A stretch of 64,000 nucleotides of DNA from Melastoma dodecandrum (taxonomy: Eukaryota; Streptophyta; Magnoliopsida; Myrtales; Melastomataceae), in the NCBI GenBank assembly GCA_029817715.1, contig JARUPY010000371.1:62001-126000 (forward strand), in the 5' to 3' direction. A model generated the notes under the pieces. The model was given only the letters and a program-made list of their open reading frames with translations, was not told where the DNA came from and did no database searches. Positions within the stretch are counted from its first letter, which is position 1; every line of letters begins with the position of its first letter. Shown here in pieces: positions 31,843 to 39,841 of the stretch. The translations under genes and the position numbers were made by a program.

Positions 31843-33792
31843 TCAGGCCGAGGGGAATGGCACCCCGTAGTAGCCCTCGTAGGCCTTCTTGTAGGACTGA
31901 TAGAGGTAGGCCCGGTCGTCCTGTGGGCCGATGCGCCAACGGCCGATCCCTGCGAAGCGTCCGCCGACCTTGATCAACTCCTCGATCGCGTGGGTGATCT
32001 CCTCGTTCGTCTTCAGTGGCGGCAGGTGCGCAGGTGGCTTCTCGATGTAGTTTGAGAAGTCGCTCATGAAAGTCTCGATGGCAGCCGTTCTGTCGAACTC
32101 GCTGTAGTCGTTGTCGAAATCAAAGTCGACGCCGTCTCCGCGTCCGCGATATGAGTGACGCTCCAAGTCCATGAAGTCGCGTGCGTCGTTATGCCAGTCA
32201 AGTGAGGAATCATCGGTGGCATCTAGCGCATCGAGCACGCTGTCGATCGGCATTTCAATGTAGATGGGCTCGTGGAAGTTTGTAACGATCATCTTGTTGC
32301 GACGGTCGTTCAATTCCGTAGTGTCAATCGCAGATCGAACTTCCTTGGCGAAAGCCTTCTCCGCTCCAAACTGGTTGCCCGTGTCGACGGCCTGCGAGAG
32401 CGAGTTGTACAGATCAGGGTCGTACTCATCGGCGATGCGAAGGATGCTACGGCTGCTATAGTCGTCGAAGTCATGGGCTTCGTCGTCCCAGCCATCGTAC
32501 TCTTCTTCATCATCCGATTCAGTCTCTGCGGGACGATGCTGCTGGATCGCGGTCCAGGCGGCCTTCTTTGCCGCTCCAGGAAGCTTGTCGAAGAAGCTCT
32601 CGATCTCTTCGAAGTCCGCCGAGCTGCCATAGTCGAACTCGTTATCGCTGAGCATCTTGACCGCGCGCTGCAATCGGTCAGTGCCGTATGAGTCGGCGAA
32701 GCTCTCGAAGTTATCCGCGATCTCGTAGCGTAGCTTGCCATCCACGATGGTAGCCGTGTCCTTGCCATAGTTGGCGGTCCATCGGCCGATCAGCTCGTTC
32801 CGCACCTCTTCAGTGAGGCCGTACTTCTTGAACATGTAACGAATGCCACCGAGGCCCGGCTTGAGCCTCAGCAGCATCCCCTGGTCGGCCTCTGGTAGAT
32901 CGTCTAGATCGAAGTTGTTCTGCGGCATCCAGCCACCGCCCCGTAGGCCTTTGACGAAGGGCTGTTTGAGCAGCTCGATGATCTCGGGATGATAGCGGGC
33001 GACAGGCTTCGCGTTGTTCTTGCCCTTCATCTCGCCGAGCCAGCCGTCACGCTCCAGGATGAAGGTAAGGAAGGGCTCGTAGTACTTCGTGCCCTTGTAC
33101 TCCTTGACGAGCTTGCGCAGTGAGAGGATGCTCTGGCCCGGCTCGCCGGAGCCGTTGCCGCAATGTCCCATCGCGGCGGCTTCCTCTTCACAGCCACCAC
33201 GCGACAGGTGCATCCACATCAGGCCATTGGGGAAGGTCAGGATGATCTTGTCGCCCGGCTGCTGCGTGACATAGCCAGCGGCACTTTGCTTGAAGTCGGC
33301 TTCAAGCACCTTGAGATCATCCTTGATCTGCTTCGGCGAGGCATTCTCGTTGAAACGGTAGTTCTGGATCGGCGTGAAAGGGATTGCCAAGAAGTGGTGT
33401 AGAATGGCGTCCATATCGCGGTTGAGCACTAGATGAACGTACTCTGGTACCGGATACTTATTGAGAACCTTCATGATCTGCGGGCTGACTTGCTCATCAT
33501 CGCTAAGCCTTGCCTTAAATTCCGAAATTATATCATAGCGGTATTGTTTAAGCGCCCAGACGATGCGATCGAAGCGCTTGAAAAGCATCGCCTTGTTCAT
33601 GTATTGCGAGAGCCTAATCTTCAGATTTGGGTAGGCTTCTACAAGCGGCTGGAGGACGGCGAACATCTGCTTGTACTGATCCTCCCGGCCACCCTCGTTG
33701 AGGAGGCTGGTGATGAAGGCGTAGCTGCCCGGAGCCGCCTTTTCACTTGGCTCGGTTGCAACGATGTTCATGAAATGGCGCAGATCACTCAT
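31843..33792 (-). CDS. Large late protein with PcfJ-like MGHCGN motif
   Basis: 649 residues from the ATG at 33792, five bases after TAAATA (MSDLRHFMNIVATEPSEKAA). The centre has FPNGLMWMHLSRGGCEEEAA and MGHCGNGSGEPGQSILSLR, a motif of PcfJ-like and large-phage proteins of unknown activity. An acidic low-complexity stretch (ESDDEEEYDGWDDEAHDFDD) follows. Its size is close to T4 Alt, but no transferase motif is visible. Possible packaged head protein. Confidence 0.6.
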   Translation of the reverse strand: MSDLRHFMNIVATEPSEKAAPGSYAFITSLLNEGGREDQYKQMFAVLQPLVEAYPNLKIRLSQYMNKAMLFKRFDRIVWALKQYRYDIISEFKARLSDDEQVSPQIMKVLNKYPVPEYVHLVLNRDMDAILHHFLAIPFTPIQNYRFNENASPKQIKDDLKVLEADFKQSAAGYVTQQPGDKIILTFPNGLMWMHLSRGGCEEEAAAMGHCGNGSGEPGQSILSLRKLVKEYKGTKYYEPFLTFILERDGWLGEMKGKNNAKPVARYHPEIIELLKQPFVKGLRGGGWMPQNNFDLDDLPEADQGMLLRLKPGLGGIRYMFKKYGLTEEVRNELIGRWTANYGKDTATIVDGKLRYEIADNFESFADSYGTDRLQRAVKMLSDNEFDYGSSADFEEIESFFDKLPGAAKKAAWTAIQQHRPAETESDDEEEYDGWDDEAHDFDDYSSRSILRIADEYDPDLYNSLSQAVDTGNQFGAEKAFAKEVRSAIDTTELNDRRNKMIVTNFHEPIYIEMPIDSVLDALDATDDSSLDWHNDARDFMDLERHSYRGRGDGVDFDFDNDYSEFDRTAAIETFMSDFSNYIEKPPAHLPPLKTNEEITHAIEELIKVGGRFAGIGRWRIGPQDDRAYLYQSYKKAYEGYYGVPFPSA

Positions 33793-33797
33793 GTACA

Positions 33798-33803
33798 TAT
33801 TTA
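33798..33803 (-). promoter_or_regulatory. TAAATA late-type box, ATG after 5 nt
   Basis: GTTAAATA-TGTAC-ATG on the minus strand. Confidence 0.5.
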
Positions 33804-33876
33804 ACATACGTCTGCCTTGACGAGCGCCCGTTTTCAGCCGACGCTTTCCCACTCACATTCGTTCGGAAGGACTGTC

Positions 33877-34269
33877 ATGCAATCCCTGGGCAGCGGTAAC
33901 ACCTCGTCGTTGACCTTCGCGAGCGCGCTTCGAGCCAACGAAGAAGGCCGCGCTCTCGCAAAGCCGTCTAGCGGCGACGATGTCGACGCCAATGGATGGA
34001 ATCACGATCTCTCCAAGGCGCCGCGCACGGGATGCGATGTGATAGCCTTTGTCGCGTACGCTGGATTCGGAGGTCAGCTCGTCGTCGTCACCTATGTCGA
34101 CGCTTTCGCGGCAGCCGGATTTATGAGCTTTTTCAAGATCGAACTGATCAAGCCCGGCTGGTACGCCCGTCAATCTCCGCAGGTCAGATTGAAGTCGATC
34201 CTGTCACAGCCGCCATTGGACGACTTGATCAAATGCTGGCGCGAGCAAGGACCGCACCCGGTCCTTTAG
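33877..34269 (+). CDS. Hypothetical protein with APRxG motif
   Basis: 130 residues from the ATG at 33877, with GGAAGGA at good spacing. The C-terminal domain (WNHDLSKAPRTGCDVIAFVA) loosely matches the DUF551-like proteins at 13443 and 13989. The first 45 residues are probably flexible. Confidence 0.6.
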   Translation: MQSLGSGNTSSLTFASALRANEEGRALAKPSSGDDVDANGWNHDLSKAPRTGCDVIAFVAYAGFGGQLVVVTYVDAFAAAGFMSFFKIELIKPGWYARQSPQVRLKSILSQPPLDDLIKCWREQGPHPVL

Positions 34270-34271
34270 CG

Positions 34272-34304
34272 AAAAGGCCCCGAAGGATCGTTCCCTCGGG
34301 GCCT
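34272..34304 (-). terminator. Intrinsic terminator
   Basis: A 9-bp stem (34275-34283 with 34296-34304). On the minus strand a TTTT run follows, so it mainly ends the gene at 34331, and it also separates the convergent gene ending at 34269. Confidence 0.7.
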
Positions 34305-34330
34305 CGCCTTCCAAGCGCGTAGTGAGTCTA

Positions 34331-35244
34331 TTAGGCGGCCGGTGCGCCAGGGATCAAGGCCGCGTACTTGTCGACGACAGCCTGCATCTCACGAATAAGG
34401 GCTTCGACGTTCACGTCGCGCACGATCGCGTTGTCGAGCGAGCCGTAGTGATGCTCAAGGCAATCGAGGAGGAGCTGCTTGATCGCAGGCTCGTCGGGCG
34501 AATGACGCAGCGTGCTCTTCGTGTAGACCTCTTCGAGAGCCTTCTCCTTACCCGCGAAATGCTCCTCGATCTGTTGGAGCGTCCATTCGCCGCGCCGGAT
34601 CGACTTGAGCTGCTCGCGGTTCCGCTGAAGATCGAGATCGTGCTCGATCATAATCTGCTCGGAGTATTCGAGCAGACGGACGACGTGGTACGCGAACTTG
34701 AGGTCGTAGCCGAACTTGTCGATGTCCGCCTGCCTCTTTGGATTGGTCGCGTTGGCCTTGCCTCTCATCTTATGCATCTGGCTATAGGCGTATCCCCGAT
34801 ACTTATGCCAGCTTCCCTTGTGGAGGAAAAATCTGCCGCTTCTCGCGGATCATCTCGTAGATGGCCGTCGAATGAAGCACGCAGCGGCGCGGCACAAATA
34901 GACTGTCGACGCAGTTGGGATTGTTGTCCATGCAGAGGTTAAAATACTTCACGATGTTGAAGACCGAGAAGTCGTATTCCTGACCCCATTTCCGGCACCT
35001 TGATATGGTGCTCCTGCCACTGCTCGAAGCGCTGGATTTGACGGCCGAAGCCGGGTATCTCGCCACGTAGAGCCGGGAAGATTTCTTCCTTCGGCGGGAT
35101 CACGATGCCGTAGACGTCAATGTCGCTATTATCGGACGAGACGCCGTAGCTTACGCTGCCCATCTGAAACAAGCCGATTGTGTTGTCGGCGAGGAATCTA
35201 GGAGGATGAATGAGTTGCTTCTTCTGAAGCTCTGAAATGAGCAT
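34331..35244 (-). CDS. Nucleotidyltransferase, frame-disrupted
   Basis: Block 1 (ATG 35244) has GLFQMGSVSYGVSSDNSDIDVY, the GS...SDxD signature of minimal nucleotidyltransferases, then GFGRQIQRFEQWQEHHIKV. After a shift near 34985 (next to a GGGG run) block 2 reads EYDFSVFNIVKYFNLCMDNN ... SLFVPRRCVLHS. After another shift near 34815 block 3 reads SWHKYRGYAYSQMHKM and a helical C-terminus. The length modulo 3 and block order fit one gene with two indels. Phage relatives are suspected RNA-repair or tRNA-modifying enzymes. Confidence 0.65.
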
Positions 35245-35283
35245 TTATGCAGTCCATAAAGTATGGACGCAGTATGAAACGAG

Positions 35284-35778
35284 ATGCCGTCGAAAATCAA
35301 ATTGAAGCGACGAACGCCGGTTGACGCCTCCTGGCGAATGTGGTCAGTGGCTCGCTTCTCGGCGGAGGCGGCGGTGGAAATTCTGTCTGGTGAGGCGATC
35401 CAAGCGAAGCTCGATAGCGTGACCCCTATCCTGGATTTCAATGGGAGGGCCCTAAAACCAGGGTGCAACGTCCGCGTCTTCAACAATGCGTACTATTCGC
35501 CGCGCGGCGGCCTCACAGGCATCAGCATTCGGGGGCCTAAGGCCTTCTTCTGCGATGGGATTCTGGAGGCCATTGGCACCATCATCGAAGGGACGCCGCG
35601 TTACCGCGTTCGAGCCGTCCGCATCGTAGTCGGCGGCGTTCAGATTCCCATTTCGAGGGAGCTTCAGCAGGTCTATCCTGAACTGAATGGTTTGCAGCAA
35701 GACGGTAAGGTCAGCTTCGGTGTCTTCAAGCTCGGCGCTATCTCTGCCGAGAACCCGGAGGAACAAGTCGCTGCATAG
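35284..35778 (+). CDS. Hypothetical protein
   Basis: 164 residues, intact. A basic N-terminus (PSKIKLKRRTPVDASWRMWS), then a beta-rich core (FNGRALKPGCNVRVFNNAYY). A terminator follows 68 bases later. It is divergent from the nucleotidyltransferase with a 39-bp gap that must hold both promoters. No family recognised. Confidence 0.6.
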   Translation: MPSKIKLKRRTPVDASWRMWSVARFSAEAAVEILSGEAIQAKLDSVTPILDFNGRALKPGCNVRVFNNAYYSPRGGLTGISIRGPKAFFCDGILEAIGTIIEGTPRYRVRAVRIVVGGVQIPISRELQQVYPELNGLQQDGKVSFGVFKLGAISAENPEEQVAA

Positions 35779-35845
35779 GAATTCTGCGTCATGGGCGTCG
35801 GTCAGCTCGCACCTATCCGAATCCATTTTGACGCAGAGTAGGGTG

Positions 35846-35892
35846 GGTGGTGGCCATTTAACCGGACGTTGTGGCCACCACCTTCACTTTTC
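35846..35892 (+). terminator. Intrinsic terminator
   Basis: A 10-bp stem (35846-35855 with 35873-35882) and a T-rich tail, downstream of the gene ending at 35778. Confidence 0.65.
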
Positions 35893-36090
35893 TTAGCCCG
35901 CGAGGACCTTGGTCACGAGACGGGTCGACTCGGAGTAGAAGACACGCATGCGGTTCGGCTTGAGGCCGGGAGCCGGGTTCGTGCCGTCCTTGATCAGCTC
36001 GACGGTCGCGTGGGGGAAGATCGCCGCCATGGCCTTCTTCACAGTGTCAACAGAATGGCCAACATAGCCAGCAAAGGGATCAGCGCTCAT
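35893..36090 (-). CDS. Peptidase inhibitor I78-like small protein
   Basis: 65 residues from the ATG at 36090 (AAGGA upstream). FAGYVGHSVDTVKKAMAAIF ... LKPNRMRVFYSESTRLVTKV ... G matches the layout of I78 / potato-inhibitor-like proteins: GxxxxxV, then NRxRVxxD/E, then a final Gly. If right, it would inhibit a serine protease. The match is short, so confidence is moderate. An upstream TATAAATA gives an ordinary leader. Confidence 0.6.
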   Translation of the reverse strand: MSADPFAGYVGHSVDTVKKAMAAIFPHATVELIKDGTNPAPGLKPNRMRVFYSESTRLVTKVLAG

Positions 36091-36118
36091 AGAGTCCTTA
36101 AAATAAAGATGTGTTCTT

Positions 36119-36352
36119 TTATTTATACACTTGCAATAGTGCTCGATATTCAGCAACGATGTGCGGCAACAGGCTGGCGTCGTCGTAGGAGCAGAAAGCC
36201 TTCAGCGCCGTTCGCGCTTCGTCGACCAGGACCCGCGCCGCCACCTCGTCGACCTTCACCTCGGGATGCGCGATGGCGAAGTCGAGCGTCTCGATGATCG
36301 CGACGAGGAGCCGCTCGACCATCTCCGAATAGTTGTCTGCGGTGATCTTCAA
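36119..36352 (-). CDS. Small helical hypothetical protein
   Basis: 77 residues from a TTG at 36352 that overlaps the previous stop (TTGA). LKITADNYSEMVERLLVAII, then a Val/Asp-rich helix and ALLQVYK. Longer frames upstream are shadows of the gene at 36349-36642. Confidence 0.55.
   Translation of the reverse strand: MKITADNYSEMVERLLVAIIETLDFAIAHPEVKVDEVAARVLVDEARTALKAFCSYDDASLLPHIVAEYRALLQVYK
36120..36127 (-). promoter_or_regulatory. Full TATAAATA late promoter with ordinary leader
   Basis: An exact T4 late octamer on the minus strand, about 30 nt upstream of the ATG at 36090. Confidence 0.6.
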
Positions 36353-36642
36353 GCTTCGTGCTCGGGCAGCTTGCCCGACAGGAATTCTTCCAGTGAAGCC
36401 AGGAAGGCTATATCGTTGGCGTCCCACTCCTCGGTGGGTTCAGGCGTCCTTTGCAGGAACGACCTGACATCGGTCAGGCAGAGTCGGGCAAGATCATCCG
36501 GTATCGAAGGACAGTTCGCTGCGATGGCTGGATGCTCATTCTCATATTGCCGCAGCTCGTCGACACGATCGCTCGGGGTACTATGCTGCGTCTCTGCGAC
36601 AAGACGAGCGAACCTGAGAGCCTTAGGCGACAACTGGATCAT
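36349..36642 (-). CDS. Hypothetical protein
   Basis: 97 residues beginning MIQLSPKALRFARLVAETQH, with GGGAGG upstream. It ends LASLEEFLSGKLPEHEA and is coupled to the next small gene. No recognised domain. Confidence 0.6.
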   Translation of the reverse strand: MIQLSPKALRFARLVAETQHSTPSDRVDELRQYENEHPAIAANCPSIPDDLARLCLTDVRSFLQRTPEPTEEWDANDIAFLASLEEFLSGKLPEHEA

Positions 36643-36672
36643 GACTTCTTGTAGCCTCCCGTCTCGGGAGTA

Positions 36673-37154
36673 TCAACTCTCGACCGCGAGCTTATACGTG
36701 CAGTCGCTGGCCTGATTATCGACCCTCGCGCGGATCGTGAAGACGTAGTTGCCCGCGACGTGCAGCGTTCCGAGCAGGACGCCGCTGGTGCTGTTCAGCG
36801 CGAGGTCCGGAGGAAGCTGTCCGGCCGAGACGGAGTAGTTGCTGATCTTGTTGCCCTGGTAGGTGGCCGACAGGGTCGTCGCGACCTTGTCGCCGAGCTT
36901 GTGCGTACCGAGATCGCCGCCAGGAACCGCCCAAGTGAAGAGAGACCCCGTAGAGGCGGTCGGTGCCGCCACAGGGTGTACCTTGGCTGCGGATCGGTTG
37001 ATGGGGCTGGATCGGCCTCGACGGGCTCCGGAGGCGTCTCAGAAGCCATTTGCGTGGCTTCTGCCGGGGCAGGGGGCTCAGCGATCGGTGCAGGTGCTAG
37101 GGCAGCAAGGAAGGAGAGCTTGACGCCCTGGAGACGAACTGAGCCGGAGATCAT
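36673..37154 (-). CDS. Ig-like (He_PIG) domain protein, one frame break
   Basis: Starts at ATG 37154, four bases after TAAATA. The N-terminal about 50 residues are Ala/Pro-rich. After about 36975 the frame changes and gives GDKVATTLSATYQGNKISNY, QLPPDLALNSTSGVLLGTLH and VAGNYVFTIRAR, the LPxxLxLNxxTGxLxGTxxxxG signature of He_PIG Ig folds. Likely a surface or tail decoration that binds carbohydrate or cells (family inference). Confidence 0.65.
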
Positions 37155-37158
37155 GGCC

Positions 37159-37164
37159 TATTTA
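37159..37164 (-). promoter_or_regulatory. TAAATA late-type box, ATG after 4 nt
   Basis: GCTAAATA-GGCC-ATG on the minus strand. Confidence 0.5.
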
Positions 37165-37416
37165 GCGATCGGAATCGCCCCGTTCCCGGTCATCGAGCGA
37201 CCAGAACGCTAGCCGTGGGCTATCCTCATCGAACGAGCCCTCGCACTCGACCGCGCGGCGCGCGTGGAACTCGCCCCTTTGGTCGATCATGGTCAGGATC
37301 GTCTCGTCATTCAGGGTGAAGCCGTTGATGGCCATCGCCCGAACTGGTGCTCCTGTCATGTCGAAGAAGTAGCACCAGTCGCCGACGTTCGGATGACTAC
37401 TAGATGGCTCTGGCAA
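37162..37416 (-). CDS. Small hypothetical protein
   Basis: 84 residues (TTG start at 37416) overlapping the end of the 37400-38401 gene. It has a compact beta pattern: VGDWCYFFDMTGAPVRAMAI, then NDETILTMIDQRGEFHARRA. No clear family. Confidence 0.5.
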   Translation of the reverse strand: MPEPSSSHPNVGDWCYFFDMTGAPVRAMAINGFTLNDETILTMIDQRGEFHARRAVECEGSFDEDSPRLAFWSLDDRERGDSDR

Positions 37417-38401
37417 ACGAAGAGAATCCCAAGTCGCTGCGGAAGCCTCTGTTGTGCATCATCTGATATTCGAGCGTGGGCCAATCGGCATTGCGCGTCG
37501 AATAGATGCCGGGCGAGACTTCCTTGATGTAGGAAGGCAGAAGATCGCCGATGTCGAGAGGCTCAGGATAGAGCGCCTGCTCACGCACGTAGTAGGTGAC
37601 AGGCGCGACCGCGATGACGCACTCGCCGTTGGCGGCCGACACGAGCCCGAACACGAACTCGCTGCCGTCGAGGTCGATGCGATCGCCGCCGCCGACGTCC
37701 CACGGCCGAGCGCGAGCCTCCGACTCGTGCTGAGGCACGCCGTTGCCGTCGATAAAGACGACCTCGCTCACCTCGTAGCCCTTGCGGAACAATGTTCGCC
37801 GCCATCGCTCGGCCAGCTCCGGCTTGTTGAACGCGTACCAGACATTCAAGGCCAGCTCGCCGTAGCCGTTTGCTGCCTCGGCGATCATCCACTCGGCATC
37901 GTCGAACGTCGCTTCCAGCTCTGCGAGCGTCGTTCGCGGCACCATGACCTTGTAATAGCGTGCCGCAGCTCCGCCGACGAGATCGCGTGTCGGCTGCTGA
38001 TCCTCGCTGAAGACCAGCAGGCTCTCGTCGCGCACGCATCCGGCCTCAGCCAGGGCGAGGACGATGTCCTCCGTGCTCATGTTGGCGACTTCGTAATGGT
38101 CTTCCATGCGGGCGAGCGGCACGGGCAGGGCGTCGATCCGATCATCGGGGCACGCATAGGCGCGCTTGTCCGTGATGCGGCGACGCAGGCCGAAGCGAAG
38201 GTGATGCACCGAGCCAAAATGCTCGATCGAGAACGCGACGATGTTCTCCCTGAAGAAGGAGCCGGACCTCTTGACCTCGTCCTCGGCGCGGAGGACGTCG
38301 TTGGCCGCGAGCGTCTTCAGCCGCGCGTTGAGATCGTTGGCCTCACTCTGCGGCTTGACGATGCGAGACGAGGCGTGCCCGAGGGCATCACGCAATGGCA
38401 A
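37400..38401 (-). CDS. Large hypothetical protein
   Basis: 333 residues from the TTG at 38401, with GGGAGG exactly 7 nt upstream. It contains EDHYEVANMSTEDIVLALAE and, near the C-terminus, ALYPEPLDIGDLLPSYIKEV. Mixed alpha/beta, no export signal. Followed by small genes in the same direction. Function unknown. Confidence 0.6.
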   Translation of the reverse strand: MPLRDALGHASSRIVKPQSEANDLNARLKTLAANDVLRAEDEVKRSGSFFRENIVAFSIEHFGSVHHLRFGLRRRITDKRAYACPDDRIDALPVPLARMEDHYEVANMSTEDIVLALAEAGCVRDESLLVFSEDQQPTRDLVGGAAARYYKVMVPRTTLAELEATFDDAEWMIAEAANGYGELALNVWYAFNKPELAERWRRTLFRKGYEVSEVVFIDGNGVPQHESEARARPWDVGGGDRIDLDGSEFVFGLVSAANGECVIAVAPVTYYVREQALYPEPLDIGDLLPSYIKEVSPGIYSTRNADWPTLEYQMMHNRGFRSDLGFSSFARAI

Positions 38402-38441
38402 ACAGATTCCTCCCGATCATGAAAATGCTCTACCAGAACAA

Positions 38442-38852
38442 TCAGCTTTCGCTAGCAGCCTCGCTTTGGACCGTCAACGAAAACTCGTTCATCTGATTGC
38501 AGAGGTTCAGCACGTTCATATAGTACGCGCCCGGTGTGACAGGGATGTCAAAGAGTCGGTCGTTCGGCACACTCACGTCATGCACACGAACGACTTGCAA
38601 TCCCGAGCCTTTTGGTGGTTGCCACGTGCGCAGGAACTCCGGCAGCCCCAGATCGGGGGCACCGAGCGGCGACGTGCTGATCCAGCCTCGGATGGTGTAA
38701 TCCTGGACGCGCTCGCCTGACGATTGGAAGAGGTCGATGAGAAGGCTTTCGCCTTGACCAATGTTGATCGGGAAGACGACTGCGCATCCCGGCGCAATTG
38801 CCTGCGATCCAATGGGTAGATCGGTCGCTACTATGTAGGGATAAAGAGCCAC
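38442..38852 (-). CDS. Probable virion-associated beta-rich protein
   Basis: 136 residues (GTG at 38852). Sequence such as GCAVVFPINIGQGESLLIDL and AYYMNVLNLCNQMNEFSLTV suggests a jelly-roll-like beta sandwich. It ends two bases from the polynucleotide kinase gene in the opposite reading order (the kinase is upstream). The structural role is a guess. Confidence 0.55.
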   Translation of the reverse strand: MALYPYIVATDLPIGSQAIAPGCAVVFPINIGQGESLLIDLFQSSGERVQDYTIRGWISTSPLGAPDLGLPEFLRTWQPPKGSGLQVVRVHDVSVPNDRLFDIPVTPGAYYMNVLNLCNQMNEFSLTVQSEAASES

Positions 38853-38854
38853 GC

Positions 38855-39325
38855 TCAGAACTCCAAGATGAGATCAAACTCTTCGGGCACGGGAGCCTGA
38901 TAAGAGGCGCGCATCGTGGCGATCACGTGAGCCGGAATGAACTTCCCAGTAGTCTCGGCGCGGACACGCAAGCGCTCGGCCAGTACATCCTCCGGCACCT
39001 GGAAGATGCCAGCGACCTTGTAGTAGTCGGCCGGGATGTGGCTCAAGAAGCGGCGGCGCGCCTTCGCGCTCATGTTGGTTCGATCGACAACGATGTTCTT
39101 GCCATCCGTGATTGCGGTTCGAAACTCGCGCATGCAGAAGGTGTCTGCCTCGCCTACGTTCGCCTCAAAGGCCTCGCTATAGGTCTGGCCAAGCGATCGA
39201 GCGACGGCGTCGATATAGTCGTCGCTAGAAATTTGGACGAAACCGGGGTTGTTGACGACGAACTTAGAGCGAAACGTGCTCTTCCCGCTGGCGGGCAATC
39301 CGCACAGCATCATTATAGTCTTCAT
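38855..39325 (-). CDS. Polynucleotide kinase-like P-loop enzyme
   Basis: 156 residues from the ATG at 39325. MLCGLPASGKST is the P-loop (about 6-17). QISSDDYIDAVA matches the kinase Asp region of T4 PseT, and IVVDRTNMSAKARRRFL is the R-x-N motif that contacts the phosphate. The C-terminal 3'-phosphatase domain of T4 Pnk is absent, so it is kinase only. It would phosphorylate 5'-OH ends in nucleic acid repair. Its first 62 bases overlap the phosphoesterase gene. Confidence 0.85.
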   Translation of the reverse strand: MKTIMMLCGLPASGKSTFRSKFVVNNPGFVQISSDDYIDAVARSLGQTYSEAFEANVGEADTFCMREFRTAITDGKNIVVDRTNMSAKARRRFLSHIPADYYKVAGIFQVPEDVLAERLRVRAETTGKFIPAHVIATMRASYQAPVPEEFDLILEF

Positions 39326-39839
39326 AATATTTTTTAGCCTCAATAATCTTCTTTATAAAATCCATATTGAGCGGAGTATAATTTGTCCGCTCTACGCAAA
39401 TATTGAAATGGTCTACGTCAAAAGCGTCGCGTTTGTGAATATGCCCGTGGACATTGAGCGGGAGGTCGTGGAAGCTTCCCCTGTGCATGGGGATGTGCGA
39501 GCACACGAAGCCTTCAGTCTTAAAGACACGGTGGATCATGATCTTTTCGAAACAGTCCATGAGGTTCTGTTCGAAAAGATCGTCGTGATTGCCGAGCACT
39601 AGCCGCTTCCGACCATTGAGGCGTCTCGTGTAGATCGATACGTCCTTCGGCTTGGCAAAGTCACCAAGGTGGTAGACCTTGTCGCCCGGTCGCACGACGG
39701 CGTTCCAGCGCTCGATCATGACCTCGTCCATCTCCTCAACGGAGTTGAACGGCCTGATCTTCTTGCCCTTCTCATCGACGTAGGTGCACCAGCCCGGCGT
39801 CCCGAAGTGATGGTCGCTCGTGAACCAGATGTCTCCCAT
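39264..39839 (-). CDS. Calcineurin-like metallophosphoesterase
   Basis: 191 residues. Metal-binding motifs run in order: SDHHFG, GDFAKPKD, GNHDD, SHIPMH, HGHIHKRD. This is the full D-x-H, GD, GNHD, H, GHxH set. The size and simple fold match phage phosphoesterases next to repair genes, whose likely substrates are nucleic acid ends or small phosphodiesters. The last about 20 residues are encoded in the overlap with the kinase gene. Confidence 0.9.
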   Translation of the reverse strand: MGDIWFTSDHHFGTPGWCTYVDEKGKKIRPFNSVEEMDEVMIERWNAVVRPGDKVYHLGDFAKPKDVSIYTRRLNGRKRLVLGNHDDLFEQNLMDCFEKIMIHRVFKTEGFVCSHIPMHRGSFHDLPLNVHGHIHKRDAFDVDHFNICVERTNYTPLNMDFIKKIIEAKKYYEDYNDAVRIARQREEHVSL

Positions 39840-39841
39840 TC

